A stretch of 64,000 bases of DNA, taken from contig NC_079149.1 of the NCBI RefSeq assembly GCF_945859685.1, positions 85,427,073 through 85,491,072 of the forward strand, written 5' to 3'. A program made the position numbers and the translations under genes. Positions within the stretch are counted from its first letter, which is position 1. Each line of letters begins with the position of its first letter. Positions 10,749-20,862 of this stretch are shown here, in pieces. The notes under the pieces were generated by a model. It searched no databases, was not told the DNA's origin, and saw only the letters and a program-made list of their open reading frames with translations. Source of the DNA: Eupeodes corollae. Lineage: Eukaryota; Arthropoda; Insecta; Diptera; Syrphidae.

Positions 10749-11925
10749 GGTGATTTTTTAAGAGCTTGAGAACTTTTTAAAAAAAAAAAAAAAACGCATA
10801 AAATTTGCAAAATCTCATCGATTCTTTATTTGAAACGTTAGATTGGTCCATGACATTTACTTTTTGAAGATAATTTCATTTAAATGTTGACCGCGGCTGC
10901 GTCTTAGGTGGTCCATTCGGAAAGTCCAATTTTGGGTAACTTTTTCGAGCATTTCGCCGGAATAGCCCGAATTTCTTTGCAAATGTTGTCTTCCAAAGCT
11001 GGAATAGTTGCTGGCTTATTTGTGTAGACTTTAGACTTGACGTAGCCCCACAAAAAATAGTCTAAAGGCGTCAAATCGCATGATCTTGGTGGCCAACTTA
11101 CCGGTCCATTCCTTGAGATAAATTTTTCTCCGAAGTTTTACCTCAAAATGGCCATAGAATCGCGAGCTGTGTGGCATGTAGCGCCATCTTGTTGAAACCA
11201 CATGTCAACCAAGTTCAGTTCTTCCATTTTTGGCAACAAAAAGTTTGTTAGCATTGAACGATAGCGATCGCCATTCACCGTAACGTTGCGTCCAACAGCA
11301 TCTTTGAAAAAATACGGTCCAATGATTCCACCAGCGTACAAACCACACCAAACAGTGCATTTTTCGGGATGCATGGGCAGTTCTTTAACGGCTTCTGGTT
11401 GCTCTTCACTCCAAATGCGGCAATTTTGCTTATTTACGTAGCCATTCAACCAGAAATGAGCCTCATCGCTGAACAAAATTTGTCGATAAAAAAGCGGATT
11501 TTCTGCCAACTCTGCCAACACAAACCCAATTGCTGCGAACGGCGACGAATCGACATTTCACGGTCTTCAGCAACACTCTCAGAAACAGACGCAATATTCT
11601 CTTCTGTACGCACTGTACGCATTCGTGTGGTTGGTTTAATGTCCAATAAAGTAAACTGAGTGCGAAACTTGGTCACAATCGCATTAATTGTTTGCTCACT
11701 TGGTCGATTATGTATCGGACGTAAAGCGCGAAACACATTTCGAACCGAACACTGATTTTGGTAATAAAATTCAATGATTTGCAAGCGTTGCTCGTTAGTA
11801 AGTCTATTTATGATGAAATGTCAAAGCATACTGAGCATCTTTCTCTTTGACACCATGTCTGAAATCCCGCGTGATCTGTCAAATACTAATGCATGAAAAT
11901 CCTAACCTCAAAAAAATCACCCTTT
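10749..11925 (-). mobile_element. mariner element with short inverted ends
   Basis: Outer ends GGTGATTTTTTAAGAG (left) and AAAAAAATCACC (right) are inverted. A transposase pseudogene lies between them on the minus strand, followed by an A-rich stretch at 10778-10795. Total length is about 1.18 kb against a usual 1.3 kb, because of an internal deletion. The element sits between two direct repeats. Confidence 0.75.
10857..11811 (-). pseudogene. mariner transposase (DD34D type), start lost and internally deleted
   Basis: The translation starts at an ATA where the family has ATG, runs INRLTNEQRLQIIEFYYQNQ, then a second helix-turn-helix (EDREMSIRRRSQQLGL). Near 11522 sequence jumps and shifts frame to ELAENPLFYRQILFSDEAHF, so roughly 40 residues of the linker are missing. 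Catalytic Asp 1 (FSDEAHF), Asp 2 (FQQDGATCHTA) and Asp 3 (PPRSCDLTPLDYFLWG) are all recognisable. There is one in-frame stop after DSMAILR and others near the end. The protein would have excised and inserted the element at TA. It is closely related to the family at 1-448 (shared RRR-Q-L motif). Confidence 0.8.
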
Positions 11926-11926
11926 A

Positions 11927-12130
11927 GAATAAATGCGTTCACGTGAATAGTAGAATACTGCGCAGTATTACCGACATTACCGACATAAACAGATTCACTT
12001 CGAATGAATAACAGAACAATGATTAGTGAAAATTCAAGTAAAATAGCAGAATAGGCCTGATAACTTTTTAAAATTCGAAAAAACACGCATATAAAGCTTT
12101 TTAAGGCTAACGAAATGTACGAAGTGGCTT
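11927..12130. repeat. direct repeat, copy 2 (right half of MITE plus flank)
   Basis: See the partner at 10539-10748. This copy lacks the left half of the MITE. It contains an extra repeat of TTACCGACA at 11970-11985. Confidence 0.75.
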
Positions 12131-12249
12131 CTGGTTTAAATAAAATCCGTGGTGGTTTTCCAATTCCAGATTTTTAATCCCTTTCTTTAATATTAAGAAA
12201 AATCTTTATAAATTGTTAGATTTCAACTGTTTGACAAAAATTTTGAAAG

Positions 12250-13118
12250 AAACGCTTATCGCTGAGACACAAACACGCTTCAGATCGGCTTCGTCTGCGT
12301 TACGTTGGACCTGCTTCGAGGTTGCTTTGAATGACACTTCCAATATGAAATTTCTAAAATGGCACTTCTGTCATTTATTTTTGTTGTTATTTTTTATCAA
12401 ATTAAAAAAAAATGAGTTTTGAAATCGAAAAAATTAAATTTATCGTGAAAGTAGCTTACACACCCAATTGGAATCCCTCCAAAAGCAAATGTATTTTGTT
12501 TGTTGACTTTTCTACAGCTGTTGAGCTGTCAGACAAAGCAAATGTTCAACAAATGGAGTCACATTACGTTATTTCCTTACGATTGTCAAATGAAACATGA
12601 GGTCGAATTTTCATTGGCTGCGTTCAATCTCAGACAGAAAGGGTGACCGGATATCTTTTTTTTGTGTAAAATAACAGCTGATCAAAAACTGCTAAGATGT
12701 CAAAAAAGGAATCCAAAGGTATCTAACAATTTCTGGGGTATGTAGGTATCTGACAGTACAGCTGACTCAACACATGGTTTAATTTCAAGAAACTTGAAAA
12801 ATGATTTCAGCTTCTTGTATTTTTTGATACAAAATGTAAGTTGAAGTTGAACTTTAGAAGGTAATTATGATGTATTTTGACTTCGAAGCTTAAATGTTTC
12901 TCTGCTTTTTGTGAACAGCTGAAAGTTGTTTTTATTTTTTTGTAAGCTATTTTTTTGTACAGCTATCCAACTCGTTCAACAAGGTATCTTGAAATCTACC
13001 TATCCAAAAAACCTATCCAACGAGAGATTGAACGTAACCGTTGTGTAGTATGCATTAAATTCCTATGGTCAGGTGAAGCCGAAGCTAAAGCGTGTTTGTG
13101 TTTGAGCCATTAAGCATT
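12250..13118. mobile_element. MITE with about 43-bp inverted ends
   Basis: The left end at 12250-12293 and right end at 13076-13118 are inverted copies sharing ACACAAACACGCTT, a GCTTA core and CGGCTTC. The interior encodes nothing recognisable; the 62-codon frame at 12412-12600 is not family-like. The long imperfect ends suggest a non-autonomous DNA element of unknown superfamily. Confidence 0.6.
12616..13039. mobile_element. inner MITE nested in the 12250-13118 element
   Basis: GGCTGCGTTCAATCTC (12616-12631) is inverted as GAGATTGAACGTAACC (13024-13039), two mismatches in 16. It lies wholly inside the outer inverted pair. Either a small MITE inserted into a larger one, or these are subterminal repeats of a single element. 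Confidence 0.5.
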
Positions 13119-13120
13119 TA

Positions 13121-13520
13121 TGCAAAACGGTTTTCAACATAAAAAAAATAGTTCTTGTAACGAATCTGTTGTTTAAACAATTCTATTAAACCAATGTTCA
13201 AATAATAATAACAACTTGAGCAAATAGTTAAAATGAAAGTTTGAGTTCGAAATCAACTCTTTAAACTCACTCCAAAACATATTTTTCAAAACTATTAAAG
13301 TATTGCTCAAAACTTGAAATATAGAGCCAAATAAAGGCTCATAGCTAATGAGAATATCCAGAAAGTAAGTAAGATACTAAAATGATACAAATTGTTCCTG
13401 GAACAGAAAGATTTATACTTTGCAAAATCATCATACAATTTATTGCCAAGATATATTTTGAATTTTAACTTGGCCTTAAAAACGCCGTTTTTTAAAATTG
13501 TTTTTAAGCCTTTTACGGCC
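13121..13520. other. intron of gene A, no gene seen
   Basis: AT-rich; the minus-strand frame at 13307-13522 is hydrophobic but has no recognisable domain or repeat match here. Confidence 0.45.
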
Positions 13521-13681
13521 AATTTCTTGACAAAGTTCTAGCCTCCAAAACTTAGTTTATTGATAAATTATAACTCGATTGAGCTCTAACTTATTTCTTG
13601 ATTAAGTTGTCAAGCGTTAGAACTCTGATTTAAATCTCAGTCTAAAATGGAATTTCTATTAAGCCTCTCAAATTTGGACCA
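13521..13681. repeat. dispersed repeat B, copy 1
   Basis: Matches 20428-20590 in the same orientation (AATTTCTTGACAAAGTTCTA, CTCGATTGAG, CTCAAATTTGG). Non-coding; class unknown. Confidence 0.65.
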
Positions 13682-13690
13682 CAATGCCAT

Positions 13691-13999
13691 CTAAATAAAT
13701 AAATAAATTGGGTGGCGCGACAGTCCGTAAAGAACCAGGGCCTAGTGACTTACAACTCTCAACTATTGCTGTGTGCGAGTAATGTTGTCAGGAATGGAGG
13801 GGACCTAAAGTTTAAATGCCTAATTTGAACGGTTAATTTGAGAAAGCACTTTTTCATGACAAGAATTACTCTTGGAGGATTTGTCAATTCCTCGCAAGAG
13901 GCAGTATCCGTGAAAAGACTTTAGATGGCATAGGCAGGGATCGAACCTAAGAACTTTGGCATGGCAGTCCAACACACCTACCATCATGCCACGGGTACT
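13691..13999 (-). mobile_element. tRNA-derived SINE
   Basis: Read on the minus strand it starts near 13999 with a tRNA-like head: box A TGGCATGATGG and box B GGTTCGATCCC, correctly spaced for an internal RNA polymerase III promoter. A roughly 190-bp body follows, then a 3' end GGCCCTGGTT...GGACTGTCGCGCCACC and a (TTTA)n tail at 13691-13709. It encodes no protein and depends on a LINE enzyme. The last 32 bases before the tail match the 3' end of the RTE copy at 39918-39949 in 25 of 32 positions, naming RTE as its likely partner. The target duplication is not visible because the adjoining LINE fragment starts abruptly. Confidence 0.75.
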
Positions 14000-14001
14000 G
14001 A

Positions 14002-14712
14002 CACTCAGGCTGCTATTAAATCTCTTGACGGTGTTTCAAACAAATCTCAAACGGCTCTCGATTGTCGATCGTCTCTTATGGAGATGGCGCAGCAATTAAA
14101 CATTCACCTCTGTTGGGTGCCGGGCCACAGAGACATCACAGGAAATTGTAGAGCGGATGACCCCTCATACCTATTTCACCTGAAATGGAGAAGATAGGTA
14201 TACCGATAGCTACATATACACTTCTACTAAAAGAAACAGCTTTTGCGAAAGCAAACTCTAGGTAGCACAATTTACCAACATGCGCAGCCACAAACTATAT
14301 GGCCTTCACTGGACCTAAAGCGCTCTAAAGACTTGTTATCTCAAAGCACACTTCACACAAGGGACACTGTCTTATAGGCAGACACGCAATACGGCTTGGT
14401 GTAGCCTCAAATGACTTCTGCAGGAGCTGTATGGACGAAGAAGAAGAGGAAAAAATTTCTCACCTTCTCTGCACTTGCCCTGCTCTTTCACTAAGACGAA
14501 AACTTCATTTGGGAGACTACTCTTTTGATAATCCCAGTGAACTAGCTAAAAAAGATATCAAATATCTTCTTCGCTTTATAAAAAGCTCAAAATGGTTCTA
14601 CTAGTTAGAAGTAATTCTCTAGATTCATGTGGTATAACAATGGGCCTTTCTCTTGGCCTAAGTGTGTGGATTATAAATCCGCAGCCACGTTAACCTAAAC
14701 CTAAACCTAACC
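14002..14712 (+). pseudogene. LINE RNase H domain and C-terminal tail
   Basis: Begins inside an RNase H domain (DTQAAIKSLD, then LNIHLCWVPGHRDITGNCRA) and continues, with shifts, to a zinc-knuckle-like tail CRSCMDEEEEEKISHLL ending CTCPALSLRRK. It finishes in CCTAAACCTAAACCTAA at 14696-14712, the tail repeat of this family. RNase H would remove the RNA template during target-primed reverse transcription. Related copies lie at 24840-25330 and 56672-57990 (minus). R1/LOA/I-group LINEs carry this domain; the exact clade cannot be settled. The upstream part is missing where the SINE adjoins. Confidence 0.7.
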
Positions 14713-14889
14713 CCTAAAGTGAAGTTTTAGGAAAAAAGTTAATACGTGAAAAAAGTGAAGAGCATGTCTAGTTGTAAATGATAGAAAAGTATAAACTAGT
14801 TTTGTACTAAACATAAAATATTTATTTAAAAACACAATAAAAGCTCTAAATTGAGTTTTCATCAAAAAACCCTCCTTTAAATTCAATAA

Positions 14890-15824
14890 TTTTTTTTTAC
14901 AATTCTGGCAATCTTCTTACAAGGTTTTGAATTTTTTCTTGTGGAATATTATTCCAGCAATTTTGTAGAGTTTCCCAAAGAGCAGATTCCGATGTCATGT
15001 GGTGATTCCGACATTTCTGTCAAGCTCATTTCTCAATAGAGCTTTACCATTACTTTTAGAATTTCCTCATCTTCTTTTTGTTTTAGGTATCCCGGGAAAA
15101 GTTTTTGAGTGTGTTTCGGGTCATTGTCTTGCTGGAATACAAAACCTTAACCGATGAATCGGAGTCCAGAAACCAAAACGTCGTCTTCCAATATCGTTTT
15201 ATAGACTTCTTTATCCATTCTTCCGATCACTCGTGTGACATCTCCTCCTCCATCGAAGGAAAAACATCCCCACACCATTACTGAACCGCCTCCATGCTTT
15301 ACTGTTGGGACCAAACAGTCTGGTAGCATCTCCTGTTCAGCACTGCGCCTGACGTATACTCTGCAATTTGACCCAAATATCTTAAACTTGGACTCATCGC
15401 TCCATAAGACTGTGTTGAAGTCTTAATCTGTCCAATTCTTATGGGGTTTGGCCCATTCCAACCGTTTTATCTTGTTTTGGGGTCGTAGTCCAGAATGCCT
15501 TAGCCTTCGTTGAATCGTTGATACAGATAATGGTTCTTCCCAGATTTCATTGATCTCGGTGCGTATTTTTGGTGCTGTTTTCTTCCTAGAACGGTTGCTT
15601 ATGGTGATGATATGCAGATCTTCGGTTTTTGTCGTAACTCTAGGTCGTCCTGACCTCGGTTTATCCTTAAAACCGCCGGTACTAGAGTAACGCTATATGG
15701 TCCTGTGAACTGCTCCTTTGGATATCTTCAGTTTTGTGGGGATTTCTCTTTGAGAATAGCCTTCTTCAATAAGGGTCATAATCGCCCATCGAGTTTCAAT
15801 AGTTAATTCCTTAACTATTCTCAT
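14890..15824 (-). pseudogene. Tc1-like transposase
   Basis: ATG at 15824 begins MRIVKELTIETRWAIMTLIE, a helix-turn-helix, followed by the GRPR linker (RSGRPRVTTKTEDLHIIT), a second helix-turn-helix (ISNRSRKKTAPKIRTEIN), then the DDE domain: VLWSDESKFKIFG (Asp 1), VKHGGGSVMVWGCFSFDGGG, and FVFQQDNDPKHTQK (Asp 2). The SPDLNPIE block with the last acidic residue has decayed. Stops interrupt it (for example after RFIG and in the linker near 15690). The usual length is about 340 codons, so most of the protein is represented. It would have mobilised the 14.9-16.2 kb element. Confidence 0.8.
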
Positions 15825-16192
15825 GATGCGCACTTTGTTTACTGGAGAAGATCACAGTCTCAAATAAATTAAAATTGGATCTAACCGAGCATTATATTCA
15901 AAATCCTGAATATGCGGGTATTCAAATTTTACATTTGTTTACCCTTTAATATTACCCCAGTCATAAAAAAATTCAAATTGAATGTAAAAAGTCATACAAA
16001 ATAAAAACTATGGGAAATCCAAATAGAAGCCAAAAACCCATTTTTTCATAAAATTCCTCATAATTTACAGAAAAGGATTAATATCTGGGGTTTTTCCACT
16101 TGCACTTTCTATGAATGGTCTAAGTTAACAATGCAGTAAAAAAAATCCTTATTCATTCATAAACCCAAGCGCCAGGTACAAATAAAGCAACC

Positions 16193-16227
16193 CTTTGAAA
16201 GTGGTCTCAAACTTTTGACCGGTAGTG
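16193..16227 (-). repeat. terminal inverted repeat of Tc1-like element
   Basis: Outer end reads inward on the minus strand CACTACCGGTCAAAAGTTTG, followed outside by TA at 16228-16229. This is a typical Tc1-like terminus for the transposase remnant at 14890-15824. No matching left end was found near 14720-14880, so that side appears lost. Confidence 0.65.
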
Positions 16228-16899
16228 TACTTATGCATCCTTGTTTTAGAAAATGTAATTTTTTCATTAAATAATTGAGACCATTAAGGACGCTATTTGA
16301 GCATAATACTCCAATTTCGATGGGTAGCTATTGAGTACAAATAAAAGAGCATGGGTTTTTACTAGGCCATGCATTTTCGAACAAATAATCAGAAACGATA
16401 TTTTGACGTATAAAAAATAACCTGTAAAATAAGCCTTTTTCATTATTTTCTAAAAAGTTTTGATTTTTTTACCTTAGCTGTTGACTTCTAAATTGAATAT
16501 TTTCTAAATGTAGAAGGAAAGTTGCAAACTTGCAAACTATTTTGTACTAGCGGCCCGACCTGGCTTCGCACGGGTACACTAAATTAGAAAAAAATGTTAT
16601 GCTTATCTTAAAGCCTCCCTGTACACTACGTTAGCTGTGGTATTTGTAGGTGGCAAAAAACGTTTTGATTTTCAGCAGATCCTAATGGAGAAAGTGCCAC
16701 AAGTCGATACCAACTATGGGAAAAGTTTGTCCCTGGGATTAATTTATTGTTAGGACAAAGGATATTTTTTAAGAGAACTGTAACCTTTTAAAAGATATGG
16801 GCAAATCAGTTGGTATCACTTGGATCCGCGGAACATGTGCGAGCTGACCGCCCCCGGGAACCGTAATGATAGTTGGTACAATCACATTATCTCTTAATT

Positions 16900-17470
16900 C
16901 TCCGATCAATAGGCTTGAACCATTACATATATTGGGAGGGCTTAAATTTCTTTAAAGCATAACAGGCGCAACGTTACAAATGGTAGAGTTTGGCGAAAGT
17001 CTCCAGCGAAAACAAAAGTTACGCCACCCATCATATTGCATGAGTTTCTTATATCTTTTAATGGGCGGTTCACTGCTTCTGCATGAGCTCTATGGCTGAT
17101 AGTGCACTCATCAAAAATTATCAGCGAAGTGTCCTGTAAGAGCTTTGCTAGTGGACTATTTTTACGGATTCAACATACAGACTGTTGATCTAAAGAAACA
17201 GCCAACGGTAATTTAAACGTAGAGTGAGCCGTTTTCCCATCATTTCAGCAGTTCCTGATGATGTCACTGCCATTGCTTTTCTTTCGTATAATCGTACTTT
17301 TGACAATACTAAATTGACAAGAAAGGTTTAACCCGTGCCACCGGGCACGTCCAAAAAAAATAGTTGACCACTGTTATTTTCCACACTTTCAATTATAGCT
17401 TCGAACGCTATTTTTTGATCTGCCACTAACTTGAATGACAAATTCTGACAACTCGTATTCTATCATATTG
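16900..17470 (-). pseudogene. Helitron PIF1-like helicase fragment
   Basis: Walker A reads FFLDVPGGTG, then a TAA (17328-17330) exactly where the invariant Lys codon should be, then TFL. Walker B follows near 17107-17150 as SLIIFDECTISHRAH, then FVFAGDFRQTLP near 16990. These are motifs I, II and III of PIF1-family DNA helicases as fused to Rep in Helitrons. The reading frame shifts several times. One base change (AAA to TAA) both ends the protein and removes the ATP-binding residue. Confidence 0.75.
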
Positions 17471-17509
17471 TCGAACATTTGTTTGTCCTACCATTAATAC
17501 TCTTCGCAA

Positions 17510-17521
17510 CGTTTGCGATAA
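17510..17521. repeat. target-site duplication, left copy
   Basis: CGTTTGCGATAA here is repeated exactly at 18499-18510, bracketing the LINE fragment. Confidence 0.85.
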
Positions 17522-18498
17522 TTTAGGGCCACGAGGGATACGTGTAAGAATTGGCGCAAGATGGTCATCGTTGATCTTCACGGGCAGCCATTAGCGAGCA
17601 AAAGTATAGTGAAGTACCTCGGTATCTGGTTAGATCAGTATTTATATTTCGACAGACATATAAATGCTGGTCTGACCAGGGCCAGAGGAGCCTTCGCTCT
17701 GACGAAACGGCTGTTTTTTAGCAGTCGGCTTGACCCCAGATTTAAGGTAATTTACTACATGGCCCTCATACGGCCAATGATCGTTTATGGTTGTCCTGTA
17801 TGGTTCAACGTTGCCCCTTCCCAGATGGAGAAGTTTCGGGTGTTCGAGCGGCAGTGTTTACGACGCTGTACCGGTTTATATCGAACAGCCGAGTCTTCTT
17901 ATGTGCATTACTTTTCCAACGCGGTCCTATACAACGGGGCTCGAATCAAAAGAATTGACAATTTCGTGATAAAACTCGTTCGAGGTCACATTGCAAGAGC
18001 TATGTCTTCGACCAACAATTTAATTTTCGGGGCGTTCTATCCGAACGACGAGTATTTTGAAAGTGCACGCTTGAGCGGCTTCATTCCATCAGAGGCATTC
18101 TTCTTTTTAGACAAATGCGGTCTGATACAGGATAGATTGGCAGTTCCGTTAATCTACCACGTCAGACGAAGAACCGTGGATAGGCGACTCCTGTACAATC
18201 GGAACGTCATGGCACAAAGCGGAGCAGAGCTCCTTCGGTTCAGTAGGGCTGTGTCCGAACGGGACCTAACTGATAGGGTGAAGCAGGAGAACTAGTTTAA
18301 AATTTAAATGAAGTAAAATAGATCTTAGGGCCGAAAGGCATTAGTTTTAAGTGTTATAGTTTAACTTAGAGTGTCCGTATGAGACCATTAAGTTAGTTGT
18401 AAGTTATGGATAATTAGGCTAGTTTTATGAATTTTTGTCTAGCTTTAAGATAGGTTTAAGAATGAATTAATAAAAATGAATTATAATAAAATAAAAAG
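17522..18498 (+). mobile_element. 5'-truncated R1/LOA-like LINE inserted in the Helitron
   Basis: A 244-codon open frame (17561-18295) encodes the post-palm part of a LINE reverse transcriptase (VKYLGIWLDQYLYFDRHI, MALIRPMIVYGCPVW, HCLRRC-type CLRRCTGLYRTAESS). It is followed by a 3' untranslated region ending in an A-rich tail at 18470-18497. Perfect 12-bp duplications flank it. It is the same family as the minus-strand copy at 29388-31800 (about 95% identical in the shared part), which was cut short exactly where this copy continues. A short insertion lacking endonuclease and catalytic palm, so dead on arrival. Confidence 0.85.
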
Positions 18499-18510
18499 CG
18501 TTTGCGATAA
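18499..18510. repeat. target-site duplication, right copy
   Basis: Exact copy of 17510-17521; the Helitron sequence resumes after it. Confidence 0.85.
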
Positions 18511-18729
18511 AAGACATTTTATGGCTATTTTTTTTCACCTTCGGTTAGTTTTAATAGGAATTTCTGAAGGTTTCTATAGTAAACTGTACTAAATATAGCC
18601 CATGTTACTCAGTGATAATGTAGATTTCTAATGAAAGAAGAACTATTAAAATCGGTCCAGCACTTTTTGAGTTTATTTGTTCCATACAAAAATACAAATC
18701 TTTCCTCTTTATAATATTGGTTTAGGTTA

Positions 18730-19457
18730 CAAGATAATTAAAAACGCAAGTATCAAATCAAATTTTTGTCCAAACTGACTAAAAATTGTATTTAATCAAT
18801 ATTCTTACTTTCAACCTTTAAACTTTGACTCCATGCATTCAGAAGCATTGATTTTGAGTCTAGGAATTTGGAATATTGTACAAAAACAAACTTTTGATGT
18901 GATCGATAAATTGGTTTCAAACAAACTCGTTTATTACAATGAAACATTTTGAGCTTTTTTTAAAACATTCCAAAATGTTCTAAGAAAACAAAAAACACGT
19001 ACAACTTGAATGTTTTATCATAAACAGATTGTGGGGTTATACCAAAGAAACCTTTGTTCAGCATTTGTCCTTTTGTCCGATTGTTGAGCAAATTTTATCA
19101 ACTTTAACCATCGCTTCAAAAAGTGCCTTCCTATTTAATTTTGATTAAATATAAATTTTTTTGACAATATATAAATCTGCTATAAAAGCTTGATTATTAT
19201 ATCAATTATTTATAAATACGTGTCAAATTTCAAGGTTTTATTTGTTTCAAATGTTATCTTCATTTTAACCATGAACATTCTAATTTAAAAATACACTTAT
19301 GATAATTCAGCTTATTATTAATTATTTTATTTTTGACAATTATTGTATCTTCTATAAATAAATTAAAAGTAGATTTTTAAATTTGAGACTTATCATATTT
19401 TTCATTTTTATTTAAAAACAAACAAAAAAAAAACAATAAATTATATTTTTCTTACAG
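18730..19457. other. 3' end of gene A intron
   Basis: AT-rich, no gene. It ends in a polypyrimidine-like stretch and TTTCTTACAG, the acceptor for exon 2. Confidence 0.5.
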
Positions 19458-19678
19458 AAAAATGCCAACAAACCAAGGTTACGAAGTCATCAAAGAAGGA
19501 GTGTCCATTTTGCAAGGAAAACAAAAAACGCCCATTAACAAAATACCTGCGAACCCGTGTTATGCGAAAACATAGCGAGAGTATTTGCGAAGAGAAGGAA
19601 GAAGATGAAGAAGAACAAGAAGGTGGACATCAAGACGAAACCGAAGAACACAACCATGGCGATCAATACACGAAATAA
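19458..19678 (+). CDS. Host gene A, last coding exon (C2HC-like cluster, acidic tail)
   Basis: Continues exon 1 in phase 1: the split codon G|AA, then 72 codons to TAA at 19676-19678. The segment has three parts. A Lys-rich lead (TKVTKSSKK) is followed by CPFCKENKKRPLTKYLRTR...H....C, a C-x2-C-x19-H-x4-C arrangement that could bind one zinc, and then a strongly acidic, His-containing tail (EEKEEDEEEQEGG). The protein has 123 residues and no secretion or membrane signal. A basic Cys/His cluster with an acidic tail suggests a nucleic-acid- or protein-binding nuclear or cytoplasmic factor, but I do not recognise the family and assign no function. A C2H2 finger is ruled out by the spacing. AATAAA at 19853-19858 could end the transcript. 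Confidence 0.6.
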
Positions 19679-19852
19679 TAACGTCAAAGCCAGACATTTT
19701 AGCATTTTCTTGTTTTTTATTTAAGCACTATGAGCAGCTTTACAAAAAGTTTCAAGATTTAATGAAGCTAATGCTTTTCATAATTTAATTTAATTTTTTT
19801 TCATAATTATCTTATTTAAAATATTATATTTATATTTAAGACTGAAACGACT

Positions 19853-19858
19853 AATAAA
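19853..19858 (+). promoter_or_regulatory. candidate polyadenylation signal of gene A
   Basis: First canonical AATAAA, 175 bp after the stop codon. Further AATAAA-like hexamers at about 20160 and 20263 offer alternatives. Confidence 0.4.
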
Positions 19859-20427
19859 TTATACATTTTGGGAAAAAATATCGTTGATACGATAAAAACA
19901 AAACATAACCATAAATTTGATTAACTCTTCTTTTTATTATTATTATTATTATTACTCTGATTATAATTATTGCTCTATTTTATTTGTCTATATTAGACAC
20001 AAATGCATTAAAATAATTTATATATATTCGATTTAAATTAAGAGAAGAGAAAATTGTTAAATTTAGATTTAAGAAAGTACCACTGTGTACTTAAAGTTTA
20101 AACAAAATTATTAGCTGTAATAATATAATAATATACGAGCAGATATTAAATTGTTACAATAAATAGAAACAAATAAAGATGTGGTATGTCTTTGTTATAT
20201 ATTTATATTGTATATGAAAAAATAATTTTAATATAGTCTTGTATACATTTTATACATAATGTTAAATAAATTTGTTAAAAAAATCTTTTATTTAACGTCA
20301 AAAATAAATGAAATGATCTTATAAGACTTTATTGTTTTACTTATTTTAGTGATTGATGATGATGAATAAATATTATAAACTTTGATTCTATTTTGCAAGA
20401 AGAAGAAAATCTAAGGTTAAGTGTTAA
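19859..20427. other. downstream of gene A, no gene seen
   Basis: AT-rich sequence with an ATT run at 19935-19955; probably 3' untranslated or intergenic. Confidence 0.45.
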
Positions 20428-20590
20428 TTTCTTGACAAAGTTCTATTCTCTAAAACTCGGTTTATTGACAAATTTCAACTCGATTGAGTTCTAACTCATT
20501 TCTTCATTTAGTTCATAGGCGTTTGAACTTTGATTGAGATAGAACATCGATGTATTAGACACTCAAATTTGGGCTTGTAGGATATTAAAA
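20428..20590. repeat. dispersed repeat B, copy 2
   Basis: Direct copy of 13521-13681. Non-coding. Confidence 0.65.
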
Positions 20591-20862
20591 CTCGGTTAAG
20601 CAAATTTTTTAATTCTTGTAAAGGTCTAATTTTTAGATTGAAACCGATTTTGGATTAAATATTAAACTACAAGGACATTTTAATAGGAACTGCATAAAGG
20701 GTGTCCCGACAATTTTTTTTGCATTTTCCAAACAAAATGATTTCTCAAAGCTTGCTTAATTGGACTAAGATTACAAAAATATATAAAAACAAATATTAAA
20801 ATTTGTCTAGGGGGTTGTACCCACCCTCAAAATTTTGACAAATTAATATTTTTTTTTATGCG

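Larger units (their letters stand above)
16547..18722 (-). mobile_element. Helitron, interrupted by a LINE
   Basis: On the minus strand the 3' end is CCCGTGCGAAGCCAGGTCGG, then GCCG and CTAG at 16550-16547 with flanking T, a short GC hairpin plus CTRR as in animal Helitrons. The opposite end near 18722 (AATATTATAAAGAGGAAAG) resembles the usual insect Helitron 5' side; its exact TC start is not certain. Between them is a PIF1-type helicase remnant. Sequence resumes at 18499 after a LINE inserted at 17522-18498. Helitrons move by a rolling-circle mechanism using a Rep-helicase; no Rep domain is visible here. Confidence 0.7.

Noticed and set aside
13928..13999. Possible tRNA gene on the minus strand
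   Set aside because: It has A and B boxes but no foldable cloverleaf continuing to a 3' end; it is the head of a SINE.
14696..14712. Telomere-like CCTAAA repeats
   Set aside because: Only about three units, placed exactly at the 3' end of a LINE fragment; they are the element's tail. Similar short repeats end the copy at 56672.
20698..20722. AGGGTGTCCCGACAATTTTT as a mariner end
   Set aside because: Resembles the outer end at 440-448, but no transposase sequence or second end follows.
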